A stretch of 64,000 bases of DNA from Polyangia bacterium (GCA_030427835.1 JAUICN010000010.1:1-64000); one strand, 5' to 3'. Counted from the stretch's first letter, positions 34,920 to 45,437 are shown. Translations and numbers: made by a program. Notes: generated by a model not told the origin, from the letters alone.

Positions 34920-37571
34920 TTACAACGTATGAAGGACCGCCACGGCCTGCTCCAGTTTCTCCACGTCGGGGCCGCCGGCTTGGGCAAAGTCGGGTCGCCC
35001 TCCACCCTTACCCCCAAGGATTTCTGCGGCCGCTTTAATAATGTCTCCCGCCCTATATTTTGGGGTGAGCTGCTTGGATACCGTGCAGGCGAGGATCGCT
35101 TTGCCCTTTCCGGTGTCGGCTCCCAACAGGACCACGGCGGGTGCGAGCTTGTCTCTCAAGGAATCGGCCATCTCACGAAGGGCCTTTGGATCCTTCAGCT
35201 CCACAATAGAAGAAAGAAATCGACCGTCCTCCCGTTGTTGAGCAAGGTCATTCCAATCCTGTCGACTGCCGGCACCCAGCTTCTTTTGTAGGGCTTCCAG
35301 TTCCCGTTCCAGCTCCCGTTGCTTCTCCAGCAGACGCGAGGCCTTGGGTGCGAGCTGGTCCACCGGGCACTTGAGGGTGGCCGCCAGGGCTTCTAACTGA
35401 TTCTCGGCGTGGCGGGCGTGCTCCAGGGTGGCGGTTCCGGTGGCCGCTTCGATGCGCCTCACTCCGGCGGCAAGCCCCTGTTCAGAGAGGATTCGGAACA
35501 TGCCAATGTCCCCCGTGCGACTCACATGGGTTCCGCCACACAGCTCAACGGAATCCTCGGTGATGGTCAGCATGCGCACCACTTCGCCATATTTTTCTTC
35601 AAAAATCCCAATGGCACCCCGGGACCGCGCCTGATCCATGGGCAATACGTCGGTTTGCACCGCCACGTTCTTCAGAATGCGTTCGTTGACCCGATCCTCG
35701 ATGGTTCTCAGTTGTTCCGGGGTAAGTGGGCTGGAGCCGCTGTAGTCAAAACGGAGGCGGTCTGGGCCCACAAGGGAACCCTTCTGCATGGCGGTGGGAC
35801 CCAGGGTCGTACGAAGTGCGAAATGCAACAGGTGGGTCGCGCTGTGGTTTCTACGGACGGAAGATCTGCGGCCCTGATCCACGTCCAGCCGGGCGGTGTG
35901 CCCCTGGGTGATGGTTCCATCGGTGACTTTTCCACGATGCACAAACAGGCCCTGCACGGGCACCTGGGTATCTAGAACCTGAAAGGTTCCCTCAGCGGTG
36001 GAAATCACTCCATGGTCACCCACCTGGCCACCCGATTCTCCGTAGAAGGGAGTTCGATTCGTGACCAATTCTGCTTCGTCTCCAGTTTCTAGGGATGGCC
36101 GAATCTCACCGCCGTACACCAGTGCGGTGATGATGCCCTGATCCGTATGAAGGTCATATCCACTGAACTCAGTGGGCCCGTGTTGTTCGAGGATGTTGAG
36201 GTAGGCGGTGCTGACCACGTCTTGCGCGTTTTTGAATTTTCCACTTCGTTTCCGCGCCTGTTCGAGGGACTTGGTGAACCCGAGCTCGTCCACCTGGAAC
36301 CCTTGCTCGGTGCCAATCACTTGCTGTAGGTCCAGGGGAAACCCGTAGGTATCCATGAGCTGGAACGCCACCTTTCCAGGGAGCACACGGGCGCCGTTTT
36401 TCTCTAGCCATTGTTTGTTTTCGGTGAGCAACGTGAGGCCCCGGTCCAGGGTCCGGCGAAAACGCTGTTCCTCCTGGCGGCACACGTCTTCGATCAGGGC
36501 ACGACGCTCCTGGAGCTCCGGATAGGCGCCGGCCATATGGTTGACGACTTCAAGCGCGCATTCGTGCAGGAAAAGATCCTTGAGACCCAGCCGGTGCCCG
36601 TGGCGTATGGCACGACGCATGACCCTCCTCAGAACGTAGGCACGACCGTCCCGGTCTGGGAAAATCCCTTCGGCAATGAGAAAGGCTGCCGTTCGGGCAT
36701 GATCCGCAATGACCCGTTTGGAGACATCGTTTGCCTCCATGGAACCGTTGTAGGGAGTCGCCGTGAGAGTGGAGACATGGTCAACAATGGGCCTCAATAG
36801 GTCCGTGTCGTAGTTGCTCTTTGCTCCCTGTGCGACCACCGCGAGCCGTTCAAGCCCCATGCCCGTGTCGATGCTGGGAGCAGGTAGCGGTGTGAGTTTA
36901 CCCGATTCATCCCGGTCGAACTGCATGAACACCAGGTTCCAGATCTCCGTCCAACCGGTCCCGTCCGGTGCGGGTTCCGTGTGAAAACGGCTGGGGTCAC
37001 CCTGCCCTTCTCCGACCCAATAGTGGATTTCGGAACAGGGGCCGCAGGGGCCGGTATCTCCTGCCTGCCAGAAGTTGTCTTCGGCACCGCACCGCAAAAT
37101 CCGCGAATCCGGTAGGCCGCTTATTTTGCGCCACAGCTCTTCCGCAGGTTCGTCGGCGGGCACTCCCTCTTCGCCTCCAAACACCGTGACCACCATTCGG
37201 TTGGGGTCTAGCCCCACCTCCTTGGTAAGAAACTCCCAGGCAAGGGTGATGGCCTGCTCCTTGAAGTAGTCACCAAACGAGAAGTTTCCGAGCATCTCAA
37301 AGAAGGTGTGATGCCGGGCCGTTACGCCAACGTTTTCAAGATCGTTGTGTTTTCCGCTGATTCGAATGCACTTTTGGGAGGTGGTGGCCCGCGTGTAACT
37401 CCGGGTTTCCTTGCCCATGAACAGATTCTTAAACGGCACCATGCCCGCGTTGGTAAACAACAGGGTGGGATCGTTGCTGGGAACCAGCGGTGCGGAGGGC
37501 ACCTGTTCATGGCCGTTGGCCACGAAGTAACTCAGGAATCGGGAACGGAGATCGGCCGCTGTGGAAGTCAT
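34920..37571 (-). CDS. alaS: Alanine--tRNA ligase
   Basis: An 883-residue class II synthetase charging tRNA-Ala. Recognisable parts are the N-terminal catalytic core ('SFLSYFVANGHEQVPSAPLV'-type start, 'NAGMVPFKNLFMG', 'WNLVFMQFDRDESG'), the tRNA-recognition region, the editing domain with metal ligands 'RNHSATHLLHFALR' and 'CGGTHVSRTGDIG', and the C-terminal oligomerisation segment with 'GGKGGGRPDFAQAGG'. Full length with no defects. Confidence 0.99.
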   Translation of the reverse strand: MTSTAADLRSRFLSYFVANGHEQVPSAPLVPSNDPTLLFTNAGMVPFKNLFMGKETRSYTRATTSQKCIRISGKHNDLENVGVTARHHTFFEMLGNFSFGDYFKEQAITLAWEFLTKEVGLDPNRMVVTVFGGEEGVPADEPAEELWRKISGLPDSRILRCGAEDNFWQAGDTGPCGPCSEIHYWVGEGQGDPSRFHTEPAPDGTGWTEIWNLVFMQFDRDESGKLTPLPAPSIDTGMGLERLAVVAQGAKSNYDTDLLRPIVDHVSTLTATPYNGSMEANDVSKRVIADHARTAAFLIAEGIFPDRDGRAYVLRRVMRRAIRHGHRLGLKDLFLHECALEVVNHMAGAYPELQERRALIEDVCRQEEQRFRRTLDRGLTLLTENKQWLEKNGARVLPGKVAFQLMDTYGFPLDLQQVIGTEQGFQVDELGFTKSLEQARKRSGKFKNAQDVVSTAYLNILEQHGPTEFSGYDLHTDQGIITALVYGGEIRPSLETGDEAELVTNRTPFYGESGGQVGDHGVISTAEGTFQVLDTQVPVQGLFVHRGKVTDGTITQGHTARLDVDQGRRSSVRRNHSATHLLHFALRTTLGPTAMQKGSLVGPDRLRFDYSGSSPLTPEQLRTIEDRVNERILKNVAVQTDVLPMDQARSRGAIGIFEEKYGEVVRMLTITEDSVELCGGTHVSRTGDIGMFRILSEQGLAAGVRRIEAATGTATLEHARHAENQLEALAATLKCPVDQLAPKASRLLEKQRELERELEALQKKLGAGSRQDWNDLAQQREDGRFLSSIVELKDPKALREMADSLRDKLAPAVVLLGADTGKGKAILACTVSKQLTPKYRAGDIIKAAAEILGGKGGGRPDFAQAGGPDVEKLEQAVAVLHTL

Positions 37572-37636
37572 GGGTATCTATGCCTGCGAAACAAATGGGA
37601 TCAATGGAACAGATGGAGCCAACGGAACGGGCAAAA

Positions 37637-39493
37637 TTAGTCGAACCGGTAGCCCAACACGAGGCTGGTTCGCAAGTAGTTGTCGGGCACGGCGGTCTGA
37701 AAGCCTCCCGTCACGTTGGTGACTTCACCATCGTAGGGCCAGGGTTCCCAGGGGTCGGTTCCTGTACACGCACCACCGGGCACGAGGCACACTGCTTGCC
37801 CCTTAAACAGGGTTCGAAACTGGAATACGTCCACACGAAGGCCGTAGTACACTCCATCGCCCAAGTAAGGCGCATCGGACCGCAGTTCGATGTTGAAATC
37901 GAACCCCGTAAACCCGCTTGTCTCCGTCCCCCAAATCTGCAGCGCGTCGGTCCCCACTGAAAGGCCTTGCCGATAGGCACCGCCCACAATGATGTCCAGG
38001 TAGGTGGGCACGACCTGAAACTGCAGGCTAGTCCCGAAGTTCAGGTAGCTGTAGCGAAGGGGAGGAACGATGCGTTGGGGGTCCACGTCCAACAGGGTCT
38101 GCCTGTCAAAGGTGAAGGCGAACATGCCGTAGCCTAGATCAAACTTCAGTTTGGGATCGGTTTCCTTGTACCCAAGCCGGAAGCGCAGGCGGGCGCCGCC
38201 AAAGACTTCCATCTGGTTGGTGGGAACGGTCAATACGTCGTCTGTGGTGCACGGAGCCGAAAGGGAGTCCCGTCGGCGACAGGTTTCCGAACTTAGAAAT
38301 AGGGACTGGCGAAACCCGGCAACGAGGCCAAACCAGTTCATTTTTTGCTGTTTTCCAGCGGACCAAGGGTAGATTTCAGCTTCCAATCCAATCTCCATAT
38401 GGCCTAGCCCCGCGCTCTTGTATTGGCGTTCTTCGGTGAGTAGGTTGGTGCCTGAAGGGTCGCGGCCGTTGTTGAACACCAGGGCCGTGGCATTGAGGGA
38501 TCGACGCACTGCACCACCGGTGAACCGAACATGGGCCCAGGGGTGGCGGTCGACTTCAATGATGACCTCTTCGTAGGCTCCCTCGAGGTATTCCGCCTCA
38601 GGGTCATATTCCACATAGTCGTAGGTAGCCTCACCCTCGACACCCTCGGGGTCTATGGCGATGCCCTGCTCATCCGGAGCTTCTACCTCTCCCTGTTGAT
38701 ACCAGGCTTCCTTACCGTCTCCCTGTGTGGAGTCCTGGGCCGCGGCCTGACCTGTGGAGGGCGCCGGAGTTTCGCCTGGGGAGGTGCCCTGGTCTGCCCC
38801 CGATGGCCCCGTGCCAGGACTTGCTTGCCCCGTGGCCTCGGATCCCGCGGTCGTGCCTTCGCCTGACGTCGAAGGTTCGGCGGGGGCTAGGGCGGCCGGG
38901 GGCTGGGCGGCTGGGGGCTGGGCGGCATCCAGGTAACCGTTGAGCCTTCGAAATGCGGTGGTGCGCACTGCGTTCAGCCCAGTAAACGTCTGGCCAGACC
39001 AGGTGGAGGAACCAAGAACAGAGCCTGTGGCCGCGTTTCGAACCGTGACCAATAGGGCCCAACCACGACGACTCCGCGTGACCCGCCCGGAAAGAAACGC
39101 CGATACGCCCAGGGGCCGGGCCACAATGGTGTACTCGTTTTCCTTGAGCACCCGCCGGTGGATATTTAGGGAACCGGCGGTTTGAACCACCTCGTCCTGC
39201 GGTACGACAACAATGCCGCCCGCAGTCTCCAGGTTGTTCACTAGGGCAGAACGGAGGCCGGCGGCACGTGGCCCGACGAAACTCTGAACCACCACCTTCT
39301 TGGGGCCCGCTTCACCGCCCGATGCCTGGGCCAGGCTCACGGAGGGCGCGGAAACCACGCACAGGACGAGTAGGGTTAACCGCGTCAGCTGGGTCAATCG
39401 AACCAGCTGGGATAACCGGGCCAAGGGGGGTACACCTACCCGACGTAATTGAAGCCACATAAGCCAGAACACCCTAGCAGGTCGCCGGGCCAT
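37637..39493 (-). CDS. Outer-membrane beta-barrel-like protein with periplasmic N-terminal domain
   Basis: About 618 residues from the ATG at 39493 (an ATG at 39547 would add 18). A long basic leader with LVRLTQL-type repeats leads into a signal peptide ending 'SAPSVSLAQA'. Residues of about 65-200 form an alpha/beta domain ('VVVQSFVGPRAAGLRSALVN') like those that precede barrel or TPR proteins in Myxococcota. A Pro/Ala/Gly/Thr linker with a 15-bp in-frame repeat (AAQPPAAQPPA) follows, then about 330 residues of alternating strands ending in an aromatic-rich 'VLGYRFD', the end expected for an outer-membrane barrel. It is divergent from recN. The function is unknown. Confidence 0.78.
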   Translation of the reverse strand: MARRPARVFWLMWLQLRRVGVPPLARLSQLVRLTQLTRLTLLVLCVVSAPSVSLAQASGGEAGPKKVVVQSFVGPRAAGLRSALVNNLETAGGIVVVPQDEVVQTAGSLNIHRRVLKENEYTIVARPLGVSAFLSGRVTRSRRGWALLVTVRNAATGSVLGSSTWSGQTFTGLNAVRTTAFRRLNGYLDAAQPPAAQPPAALAPAEPSTSGEGTTAGSEATGQASPGTGPSGADQGTSPGETPAPSTGQAAAQDSTQGDGKEAWYQQGEVEAPDEQGIAIDPEGVEGEATYDYVEYDPEAEYLEGAYEEVIIEVDRHPWAHVRFTGGAVRRSLNATALVFNNGRDPSGTNLLTEERQYKSAGLGHMEIGLEAEIYPWSAGKQQKMNWFGLVAGFRQSLFLSSETCRRRDSLSAPCTTDDVLTVPTNQMEVFGGARLRFRLGYKETDPKLKFDLGYGMFAFTFDRQTLLDVDPQRIVPPLRYSYLNFGTSLQFQVVPTYLDIIVGGAYRQGLSVGTDALQIWGTETSGFTGFDFNIELRSDAPYLGDGVYYGLRVDVFQFRTLFKGQAVCLVPGGACTGTDPWEPWPYDGEVTNVTGGFQTAVPDNYLRTSLVLGYRFD

Positions 39494-39559
39494 TCGCTCG
39501 TCTGTCGCAGGCTTGATCCGGGGCTGGAAGGTGATACCGAATCCCATGGTTGTTTTGCC

Positions 39560-41281
39560 GTGCTGACTTGCCTAAGAATTCGCAATTTCGCGATCATTGA
39601 CTCCCTGGAACTGGAACTGGGGCCTGGGCTCAATGTGCTTACAGGAGAAACCGGCGCGGGTAAGTCGATTGTGATTCAAGCACTCCAGTTGGTATTGGGG
39701 GCCAGGCCCCGGGGACAGAGTATTCGCACGGGTGCAAAACAAGCAGAAGTGGAGGCCCTATTTGACATCCAGGGTCATCCGGAGCTGGCCGAACAACTGC
39801 GGGCCCTGGAAGTTGAAGTCGATGCGGACCGCGAGGGGGCCGATGGGGAGCCGTTGGTGGTCCGACGGGTACTGCTTCCAAGTGGAAGAACACGCGCCTA
39901 CTTGAATGGAAGAATGGTCACAGCACAGCAGCTGGCCCAGGTCACCCAGGGATTGACGGATATTTCTTCTCAACATGAGCATACACGCCTTATCGATCCA
40001 CGTGCCCACTTGGAGTTCCTGGATGCCGCTGCAGACTTGATGCCCCTTCGGGAGGGAGCTTCCGAAGCCTATGAGAACCTTAGCCGCGCCCACCGCGCCC
40101 TTCGGGAGTTTGAGGCGAGCATGCGGCAACGGGAGGAGCGGCTCGATCTGCTCCGCTATCAGCTTCAGGAAATCGACTCGGTGCAGCCAGAGGCGGGTGA
40201 ACTGGAAAAGCTCCAGCAAAAGAGGGACCGGCTGCAACACGCCGAAACCCTGCGCACCACCACAAACGAGGTGGGGCAAGTGCTCTACTCCGGTGATGGA
40301 TCGGTTTCGGAGCGATTGACCCGGGCGGCCCATGAAGTGCGTCATGCGGCCACGATGGATGCCTCTCTCACCGAGTACGCAGAGCAGTTGGAAACCCTGT
40401 GCACCCAGGCGGAAGAACTGGGGCGCGAACTGGGTGGTTACGCACAGGGCATCGATGCGAACCCCGCACAACTGGATCGCATTCAAGAAAGGCTGGAAGG
40501 TCTTCGGCGGTTGATTCGCAAATACGGTGGTGACCTCTCTGAAGTGTTGCAACGGCAGGAGCAGGCCCGCCTGGAGCTTACACGCTTGGAAGATGTGGAG
40601 CAGACTCGACTGGAGTTGGAGCAATCCTTGGGCCGAGAGGAGTCCAGGGCTCGGAGCGTGGGCCAGGAGCTTCGGGATCGACGCCATCGGGCGGCAAGTG
40701 ATTTATCGTCCAACCTTGGCCGGGAGCTTCGGGATTTGGGAATGGGCAGTGCGCGTATTGAGGTGCGTGTCGCCACCCTGGACCCCCGGGCGGATGACGT
40801 GACTGTGGACGGGGCCCGTTTTACGCGGACGGGGATGGATCAGGCGGAGTTTCTCATTGCACCCAATGCAGGAGAACCGGTGCGCCCGCTACGCAAGATT
40901 GCCAGTGGGGGGGAGCTTTCCCGAGCGTTGCTTGGAATCAAACACGTGCTGGCGGGGATTCGACAGGCCGGGTTGTACGTATTTGACGAAGTCGACGTGG
41001 GTGTGGGCGGAGCGATTGCAGACGCCATCGGCCAGAAAATGCGAGAAGTGGCCCAACACCACCAGGTTCTTTGCATCACCCACCTGGCCCAGGTGGCTTC
41101 ATTTGCGGATCACCATTTTGTGGTGGAAAAAATTGAGAAGGATGGCCGAACCCAAAGCCGCATCTTTGCCCTGGATGAATCACAACGCATCCAGGAAGTG
41201 GCGCGCATGCTTGGCGGCGCACGTGTCTCCAAAACCACGAGAGAAGCGGCTAAGGAAATGCTTACGGCCGCCCAACCCTAG
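39560..41281 (+). CDS. recN: DNA repair protein RecN
   Basis: A 573-residue SMC-like ATPase acting in double-strand-break repair. The GTG start gives the family N-terminus 'LTCLRIRNFAIIDSLELELG' followed by Walker A 'GETGAGKS'. The centre (about 150-370) is coiled coil. The C-terminal half has the signature 'ASGGELSRALLGIKHVLAG' and Walker B 'YVFDEVDVGVGGAIAD', ending in 'QVLCITHLAQVASFADHHF'. In-frame codons upstream of 39560 overlap the divergent gene and are not needed. Confidence 0.98.
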   Translation: MLTCLRIRNFAIIDSLELELGPGLNVLTGETGAGKSIVIQALQLVLGARPRGQSIRTGAKQAEVEALFDIQGHPELAEQLRALEVEVDADREGADGEPLVVRRVLLPSGRTRAYLNGRMVTAQQLAQVTQGLTDISSQHEHTRLIDPRAHLEFLDAAADLMPLREGASEAYENLSRAHRALREFEASMRQREERLDLLRYQLQEIDSVQPEAGELEKLQQKRDRLQHAETLRTTTNEVGQVLYSGDGSVSERLTRAAHEVRHAATMDASLTEYAEQLETLCTQAEELGRELGGYAQGIDANPAQLDRIQERLEGLRRLIRKYGGDLSEVLQRQEQARLELTRLEDVEQTRLELEQSLGREESRARSVGQELRDRRHRAASDLSSNLGRELRDLGMGSARIEVRVATLDPRADDVTVDGARFTRTGMDQAEFLIAPNAGEPVRPLRKIASGGELSRALLGIKHVLAGIRQAGLYVFDEVDVGVGGAIADAIGQKMREVAQHHQVLCITHLAQVASFADHHFVVEKIEKDGRTQSRIFALDESQRIQEVARMLGGARVSKTTREAAKEMLTAAQP

Positions 41282-41298
41282 ACTGGACACCCCTAGGG

Positions 41299-42471
41299 CT
41301 ATTTTGGGGAACTTGTTTGTTCAGAAGAATCTGCCCGTGCGCTCTCCAGTACGGCAAGCAGTTCCGTGCCGTACTGGGACAATCGCGCAGCGCCAAACCC
41401 TGGAATCGTCTCAAGCTCACCTAGGCTACTCACCCCCGCAGAAACCATGTCCCGCAGGCAGTGCCCCGGAAGGACTACGTGAATGGAGAGGTTTTTGGCC
41501 TTGGCCTTGGATTCGCGCCAACGGGAAAGGGCTTTCTCTATCTTTTTCTGGAGATGCCAGGCGGCCCGTTCTTCTTCGGTGGGTGCAGGCGGACGGGCAG
41601 GCTCTTGCACTTGGGGGTTCTTCAGCGTCTCAAACATGGCGTGCTGGGAGGCCTTGTCTATGTTGGACCGGAACTTACCAAGCAATCGACTCATATGATT
41701 TGGGGAACGGGGAGGCGTGCTGCTCAGTCGCGCGATGAGATGGTTGGGAAACACCCGAAACGGTGGAACATCCTGTTGTTGCGCCATGTTTTCACGGAGC
41801 AATGCCAGCGCTCGGGTTCTCGCGCGCACTTCGTCAGAGGCAGATTTGTACCCTTTCACTCGGGTCCAGGGCGTGGAATCCGGTTGATTCCAATCCACAT
41901 CCTTCGATGCCTGGCCCAGCGTGTAGAGACACTCGGTATCCACCTCTTCGAGGATTTCTTTTTCAGCCGCAAGATTGACGAGCATATCTGCAAGTCCGAA
42001 GAGATGTTGGACATCCCCTACAAGGTAGGATTCCCATTGCTCGGGAATGGGGCGCCGACCCCAGTTTTCATGCTGTAGGGCCTTTGAAACTTCCACCTGT
42101 AGATGGCGTTCCAACAGGGCGGCAAGTCCGGTTGCGGGCTCATCCAGGAAGCGGGCAAGAATGGAGGTATCCACAACGTGCCCCAACCTGAGTTTTCGTG
42201 TGGCAAGAAGCCGAACATCAAAGGAAACGTCATGGATGATCTTCTGAACCTTGTTTCCGCTAAGAATGGCATCTAGTGGTTTAAGGTTTTCCACCTCGAA
42301 GGGATCCAGGAGAAACGCAACGGAGGGCGTGGCCAACTGAACCAGACAGAGCCTTGGGCGATACCGGAACATGCCATCCCCCTCCACATCCACCGCAATG
42401 CGTGGTTCTGCGGAAAGTACCGTGCAGGCTTGGGCCAGTTCAGTTTCTGTCCGTATCCATTGGATTTTCAT
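41299..42471 (-). CDS. rnd: Ribonuclease D
   Basis: A 390-residue 3'-5' exonuclease trimming tRNA precursors and other RNAs. The DEDD catalytic residues are visible in 'AVDVEGDGMF' (Exo I), 'IIHDVSFDVRLL' (Exo II) and 'SYLVGDVQHLFGLADML' (Exo III). A first HRDC-type region spans about 200-275 and a C-terminal helix-hairpin-helix-like segment ('LGELETIPGFGAARLSQYG') ends the protein. It is divergent from the DciA-like gene. Confidence 0.96.
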   Translation of the reverse strand: MKIQWIRTETELAQACTVLSAEPRIAVDVEGDGMFRYRPRLCLVQLATPSVAFLLDPFEVENLKPLDAILSGNKVQKIIHDVSFDVRLLATRKLRLGHVVDTSILARFLDEPATGLAALLERHLQVEVSKALQHENWGRRPIPEQWESYLVGDVQHLFGLADMLVNLAAEKEILEEVDTECLYTLGQASKDVDWNQPDSTPWTRVKGYKSASDEVRARTRALALLRENMAQQQDVPPFRVFPNHLIARLSSTPPRSPNHMSRLLGKFRSNIDKASQHAMFETLKNPQVQEPARPPAPTEEERAAWHLQKKIEKALSRWRESKAKAKNLSIHVVLPGHCLRDMVSAGVSSLGELETIPGFGAARLSQYGTELLAVLESARADSSEQTSSPK

Positions 42472-42523
42472 GGGTGGAATGTGGCAGCCATGGAACAGAA
42501 CCGCTAGAGCTCAGTGGAAGTTC

Positions 42524-42994
42524 ATGGGGTTTCGACGCAAACGGGCCCAACCGGCCCTACTCCAGGGCCTGGTGAGGCAGGTCTATCCGGATCGAAGAGA
42601 TCGGGCGTTGCGGCTTATTGCAGCCATTCGAGCCTGGGATACCCGTATTTTGGAACGCATCCGTAAGGTTGCGCGCCCGGTACGGGTGGAGGGTGCGACG
42701 TTGGTGGTACACACCACACACAGCACCTGGTGCCAGGAACTGGAGGCCATGAAGTCTGATTTGCTTGAGGCCCTGCTCCAGGAGCGGGGACACGGTATCC
42801 GTGCCCTGAAGTTCCTGGTGGGGCCCATGCCGGAGATCCGGGTGGAGGAGGAAGTTACTCGCAAACATCGGGCCGTAACCGAACTTCCTCCCGAGTTGGC
42901 ACGCATGCTTGCTTCGGTGGAGCAAGACGAGCTCCGGGAAACGGTGGCTCAGGCGGCTCTTGCGTCGCTTGCGGCCTCGGAGCGCAACAAGTGA
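42524..42994 (+). CDS. DUF721/DciA-like protein
   Basis: A 156-residue protein of the DUF721 family, which includes DciA, the ancestral loader or recruiter of the replicative helicase DnaB. Typical features are the basic N-terminal KH-like domain ('GATLVVHTTHSTWCQELEAM') and 'IRALKFLVGP'. The C-terminal 45 residues are acidic and helical ('LPPELARMLASVEQDELRET'). The ATG at 42524 has a GGAAG ribosome site. Its role as DciA is likely if the genome lacks DnaC, which cannot be checked here. Confidence 0.85.
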   Translation: MGFRRKRAQPALLQGLVRQVYPDRRDRALRLIAAIRAWDTRILERIRKVARPVRVEGATLVVHTTHSTWCQELEAMKSDLLEALLQERGHGIRALKFLVGPMPEIRVEEEVTRKHRAVTELPPELARMLASVEQDELRETVAQAALASLAASERNK

Positions 42995-43022
42995 CTCGTG
43001 CATAGGCCAATTGACGTACCCG

Positions 43023-43820
43023 TTAACGCTGGGTACCTGCTGCCAGTTCTGAAATCAATGCGGTTAGTTTTGACTCTGCAACCGGGAGTTCTTCGCATTC
43101 CTGCAGCAACTTGATCAACGCGGTTCCCACCACGGCCCCATCCGCATCGCGTGCCACGGAGGCCACGTCCTGGGCGGACTTGATTCCGAACCCGACTGCC
43201 ACGGGATGCCCCGTCTGCACTTTCAGTACCTTTGCCTGTTGCGCCGCCGCACGCAGGTCAGGGGCAGCCGCCCCGGTCACGCCCGTCAATGAGACAAAAT
43301 AGATGAACGATGTGGCCACATTCGCCACCTGTTGAACCCTGCCCTCATCACTTGTGGGGGCGAGCAACGGTACATAGTCCAACCCATGCTGGACGAGTGG
43401 ACCCCGGAGCACGGATGCGTGTTCTGGGGGAAGGTCCACCACGAGCGCTCCGTCCGCTCCCGCATCGGCCGCGTCCTGGGCAAACCGTTCTTCACCATAC
43501 TTCAGGATCGGGTTGTAGTAACCAAACAGCAGGATGGGGACGTCACAGTCTGTTCGAATTTCCCGAACCATCTCTAAGACACGTGCAAGTGTGGTGCCCT
43601 TGCCGAGGGCCCGGGCGCTTGCTTGCTGAATGGCGATGCCGTCCGCTGTGGGATCCGAAAATGGCACTCCCAGTTCCACGATGTCCGCACCGCCACGGGC
43701 TGCCGCACGTACAAGTGCAGGGGTCCACTGGGGGTCGGGATCGCCCGCACACAAATAGGCAACGAGCGCGGCACGGTTTTCGGACTGGGCCCGTGAGAGG
43801 GCTTGCTCGATACGACTCAT
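43023..43820 (-). CDS. trpA: Tryptophan synthase alpha chain
   Basis: A 265-residue TIM-barrel subunit converting indole-3-glycerol phosphate to indole and glyceraldehyde 3-phosphate. The catalytic Glu and Asp lie in '[17 protein letters not shown]'; phosphate-binding glycines are in '[13 protein letters not shown]'. Its ATG overlaps the trpB stop (ATGA), so it is translationally coupled to the beta subunit. Confidence 0.98.
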   Translation of the reverse strand: MSRIEQALSRAQSENRAALVAYLCAGDPDPQWTPALVRAAARGGADIVELGVPFSDPTADGIAIQQASARALGKGTTLARVLEMVREIRTDCDVPILLFGYYNPILKYGEERFAQDAADAGADGALVVDLPPEHASVLRGPLVQHGLDYVPLLAPTSDEGRVQQVANVATSFIYFVSLTGVTGAAAPDLRAAAQQAKVLKVQTGHPVAVGFGIKSAQDVASVARDADGAVVGTALIKLLQECEELPVAESKLTALISELAAGTQR

Positions 43821-45100
43821 GGGGCCTCCCCGCTGGACTCCTGTGTAGTGATTTGACTCGCAGATCCCTCGCTAGTTGTTGTGGCAAGCACCGTTTGCAG
43901 GTCCTTGTCGCCACGGCCCGAAAGGTTGACGATCACATGCAAGCCTCGTGCAAGTTCCCCGCGATGACTCTTCCTGGGTGGTGCGTCTGGCTCCTGGTCT
44001 TTAAACTGTTGTACAAGGGTGGGTAGGTAACCAAGTGCATGACTCGTTTCTAGGGCGGGAACAATCCCTTCCGTACGTGCGAGCTGGTGAAATGCGTGGA
44101 GAGCGGTTTGGTCGTCGACGGACACGTAGTTCACACGCCCCTGGTCCTTAAGCCAGGCGTGTTCGGGGCCCACACCAGGATAGTCTAGGCCGGCGCTGAT
44201 GGAATGGGCTTCCTGGATTTGGCCGTGCTCGTCCTGGAGCACATAGCTGCGAGATCCATGCAGCGTTCCAACACTGCCCTTGGTAAGGGTAGCCGCATGA
44301 CGCTGGCCGTGAACACCCTCGCCGGCTGCCTCCACCCCAAACAATTTTACCGAGGCATCCCCTAGGAAAGGCGCAAAGATGCCGATGGCGTTGGAGCCAC
44401 CTCCCACGCAGGCCACGACCGCGTCTGGAAGGCGACCAATACGGTTTCGTATCTGGGCGCGGGATTCTTCGCCGATCACGGCTTGCAGATCCCTTACAAT
44501 GGTGGGGTAGGGATGGGGGCCCGCGGCTGATCCTACACAGTAGTAGGTGCTCTCGACGTTGGTTACCCAGTCACGGAGTGCCTCGTTCATGGCGTCTTTC
44601 AGGGTTTTGGAACCGGAATGCACCGGGTGAACGGTGGCTCCCAGGAGCTCCATACGTTGAACGTTGGGGGCTTGCCTCACCACGTCTTGCGCACCCATGA
44701 ATACCTCGCATTGCAGCCCGAATAGTGCGCACGCGGTGGCGGTGGCAACCCCGTGCTGCCCTGCTCCTGTTTCTGCAATGACTCGCTTCTTTCCCATGCG
44801 CCTGGCCAACAGAACTTGCCCTACCGTGTTGTTGATTTTGTGGGCGCCGGTGTGACAGAGGTCTTCCCGTTTCAGCCATATTTCTGCACCAAGAGAACTG
44901 GAAAGTTGGTCCGCGTGGTAGAGGCTTGTGGGGCGGCCGACATAGTCACGCAGCAGACGAAAACGTTCTGCCTCGAAACTTGGGTCCCTACGCGCCTGCG
45001 CATAGGCAAGCTCTAGCTCGTTCAGCGCTGGAAAGAGTGTTTCAGAAACATAGCGGCCTCCGTAGGAGCCAAACTCATGATTGGACGGGTTGGACGGCAT
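43817..45100 (-). CDS. trpB: Tryptophan synthase beta chain
   Basis: A 427-residue PLP enzyme condensing indole with serine to make tryptophan. The cofactor Lys88 is in '[13 protein letters not shown]', with '[19 protein letters not shown]' and '[10 protein letters not shown]' as further signatures. It is about 30 residues longer than usual, with a short insertion ([10 protein letters not shown]) and a polar tail. It is followed by trpA with a four-base overlap. A 59-codon lipoprotein gene lies 59 bases upstream in the same direction. Confidence 0.98.
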   Translation of the reverse strand: MPSNPSNHEFGSYGGRYVSETLFPALNELELAYAQARRDPSFEAERFRLLRDYVGRPTSLYHADQLSSSLGAEIWLKREDLCHTGAHKINNTVGQVLLARRMGKKRVIAETGAGQHGVATATACALFGLQCEVFMGAQDVVRQAPNVQRMELLGATVHPVHSGSKTLKDAMNEALRDWVTNVESTYYCVGSAAGPHPYPTIVRDLQAVIGEESRAQIRNRIGRLPDAVVACVGGGSNAIGIFAPFLGDASVKLFGVEAAGEGVHGQRHAATLTKGSVGTLHGSRSYVLQDEHGQIQEAHSISAGLDYPGVGPEHAWLKDQGRVNYVSVDDQTALHAFHQLARTEGIVPALETSHALGYLPTLVQQFKDQEPDAPPRKSHRGELARGLHVIVNLSGRGDKDLQTVLATTTSEGSASQITTQESSGEAP

Positions 45101-45159
45101 GGCGCCCCACTATGGTGGTTTGCTGGACCGGATGCCAGCTATCACGCCCGACGGGTGGG

Positions 45160-45339
45160 CTATTGTTGAGAAGTGTTGGTGCCACTGTCACCCGGCAGGC
45201 CGCTGTCCAGGAGACCGCCATCCAGGCCGTGAATTCTGTACGGATCGCAGTCCTGATATCCCATGCGACCACAGCCACAAAGGAGAGACAGCAGCACAAC
45301 AACCCCCCACACTACCCCGTGTGCTTGTCGCCCTTGCAT
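45160..45339 (-). CDS. Small lipoprotein (59 residues)
   Basis: A short open frame with a clear lipoprotein signal: 'GVVWGVVVLLSLLCGCG' gives a hydrophobic core and a lipobox (LCGC). The mature part of about 36 residues has a Cys and a D/G/L/S-rich stretch (DGGLLDSGLPGDSG) like the linkers of larger lipoproteins in this window. The ATG at 45339 has a G-rich run immediately before it, closer than an ideal ribosome site; a GTG nine codons later is the alternative. It lies just upstream of trpB in the same direction and is divergent from the thrombospondin-repeat gene. No function can be assigned. Confidence 0.6.
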   Translation of the reverse strand: MQGRQAHGVVWGVVVLLSLLCGCGRMGYQDCDPYRIHGLDGGLLDSGLPGDSGTNTSQQ

Positions 45340-45437
45340 CCCCTTACGCTGAACGAAATTGAATTTTATTGCAATACTACATTTTTACTTGAATTCGTCC
45401 GATACCCCTTCTGGGCTCTCTTTGCCCGGGGGAAAAT

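Noticed and set aside
45075-45302. Trp-containing frame upstream of trpB as a possible attenuation leader peptide
   Set aside because: Its three Trp codons are scattered, the frame runs into trpB, and no terminator/antiterminator pair was seen; the alternative frame encoding a lipoprotein fits better.
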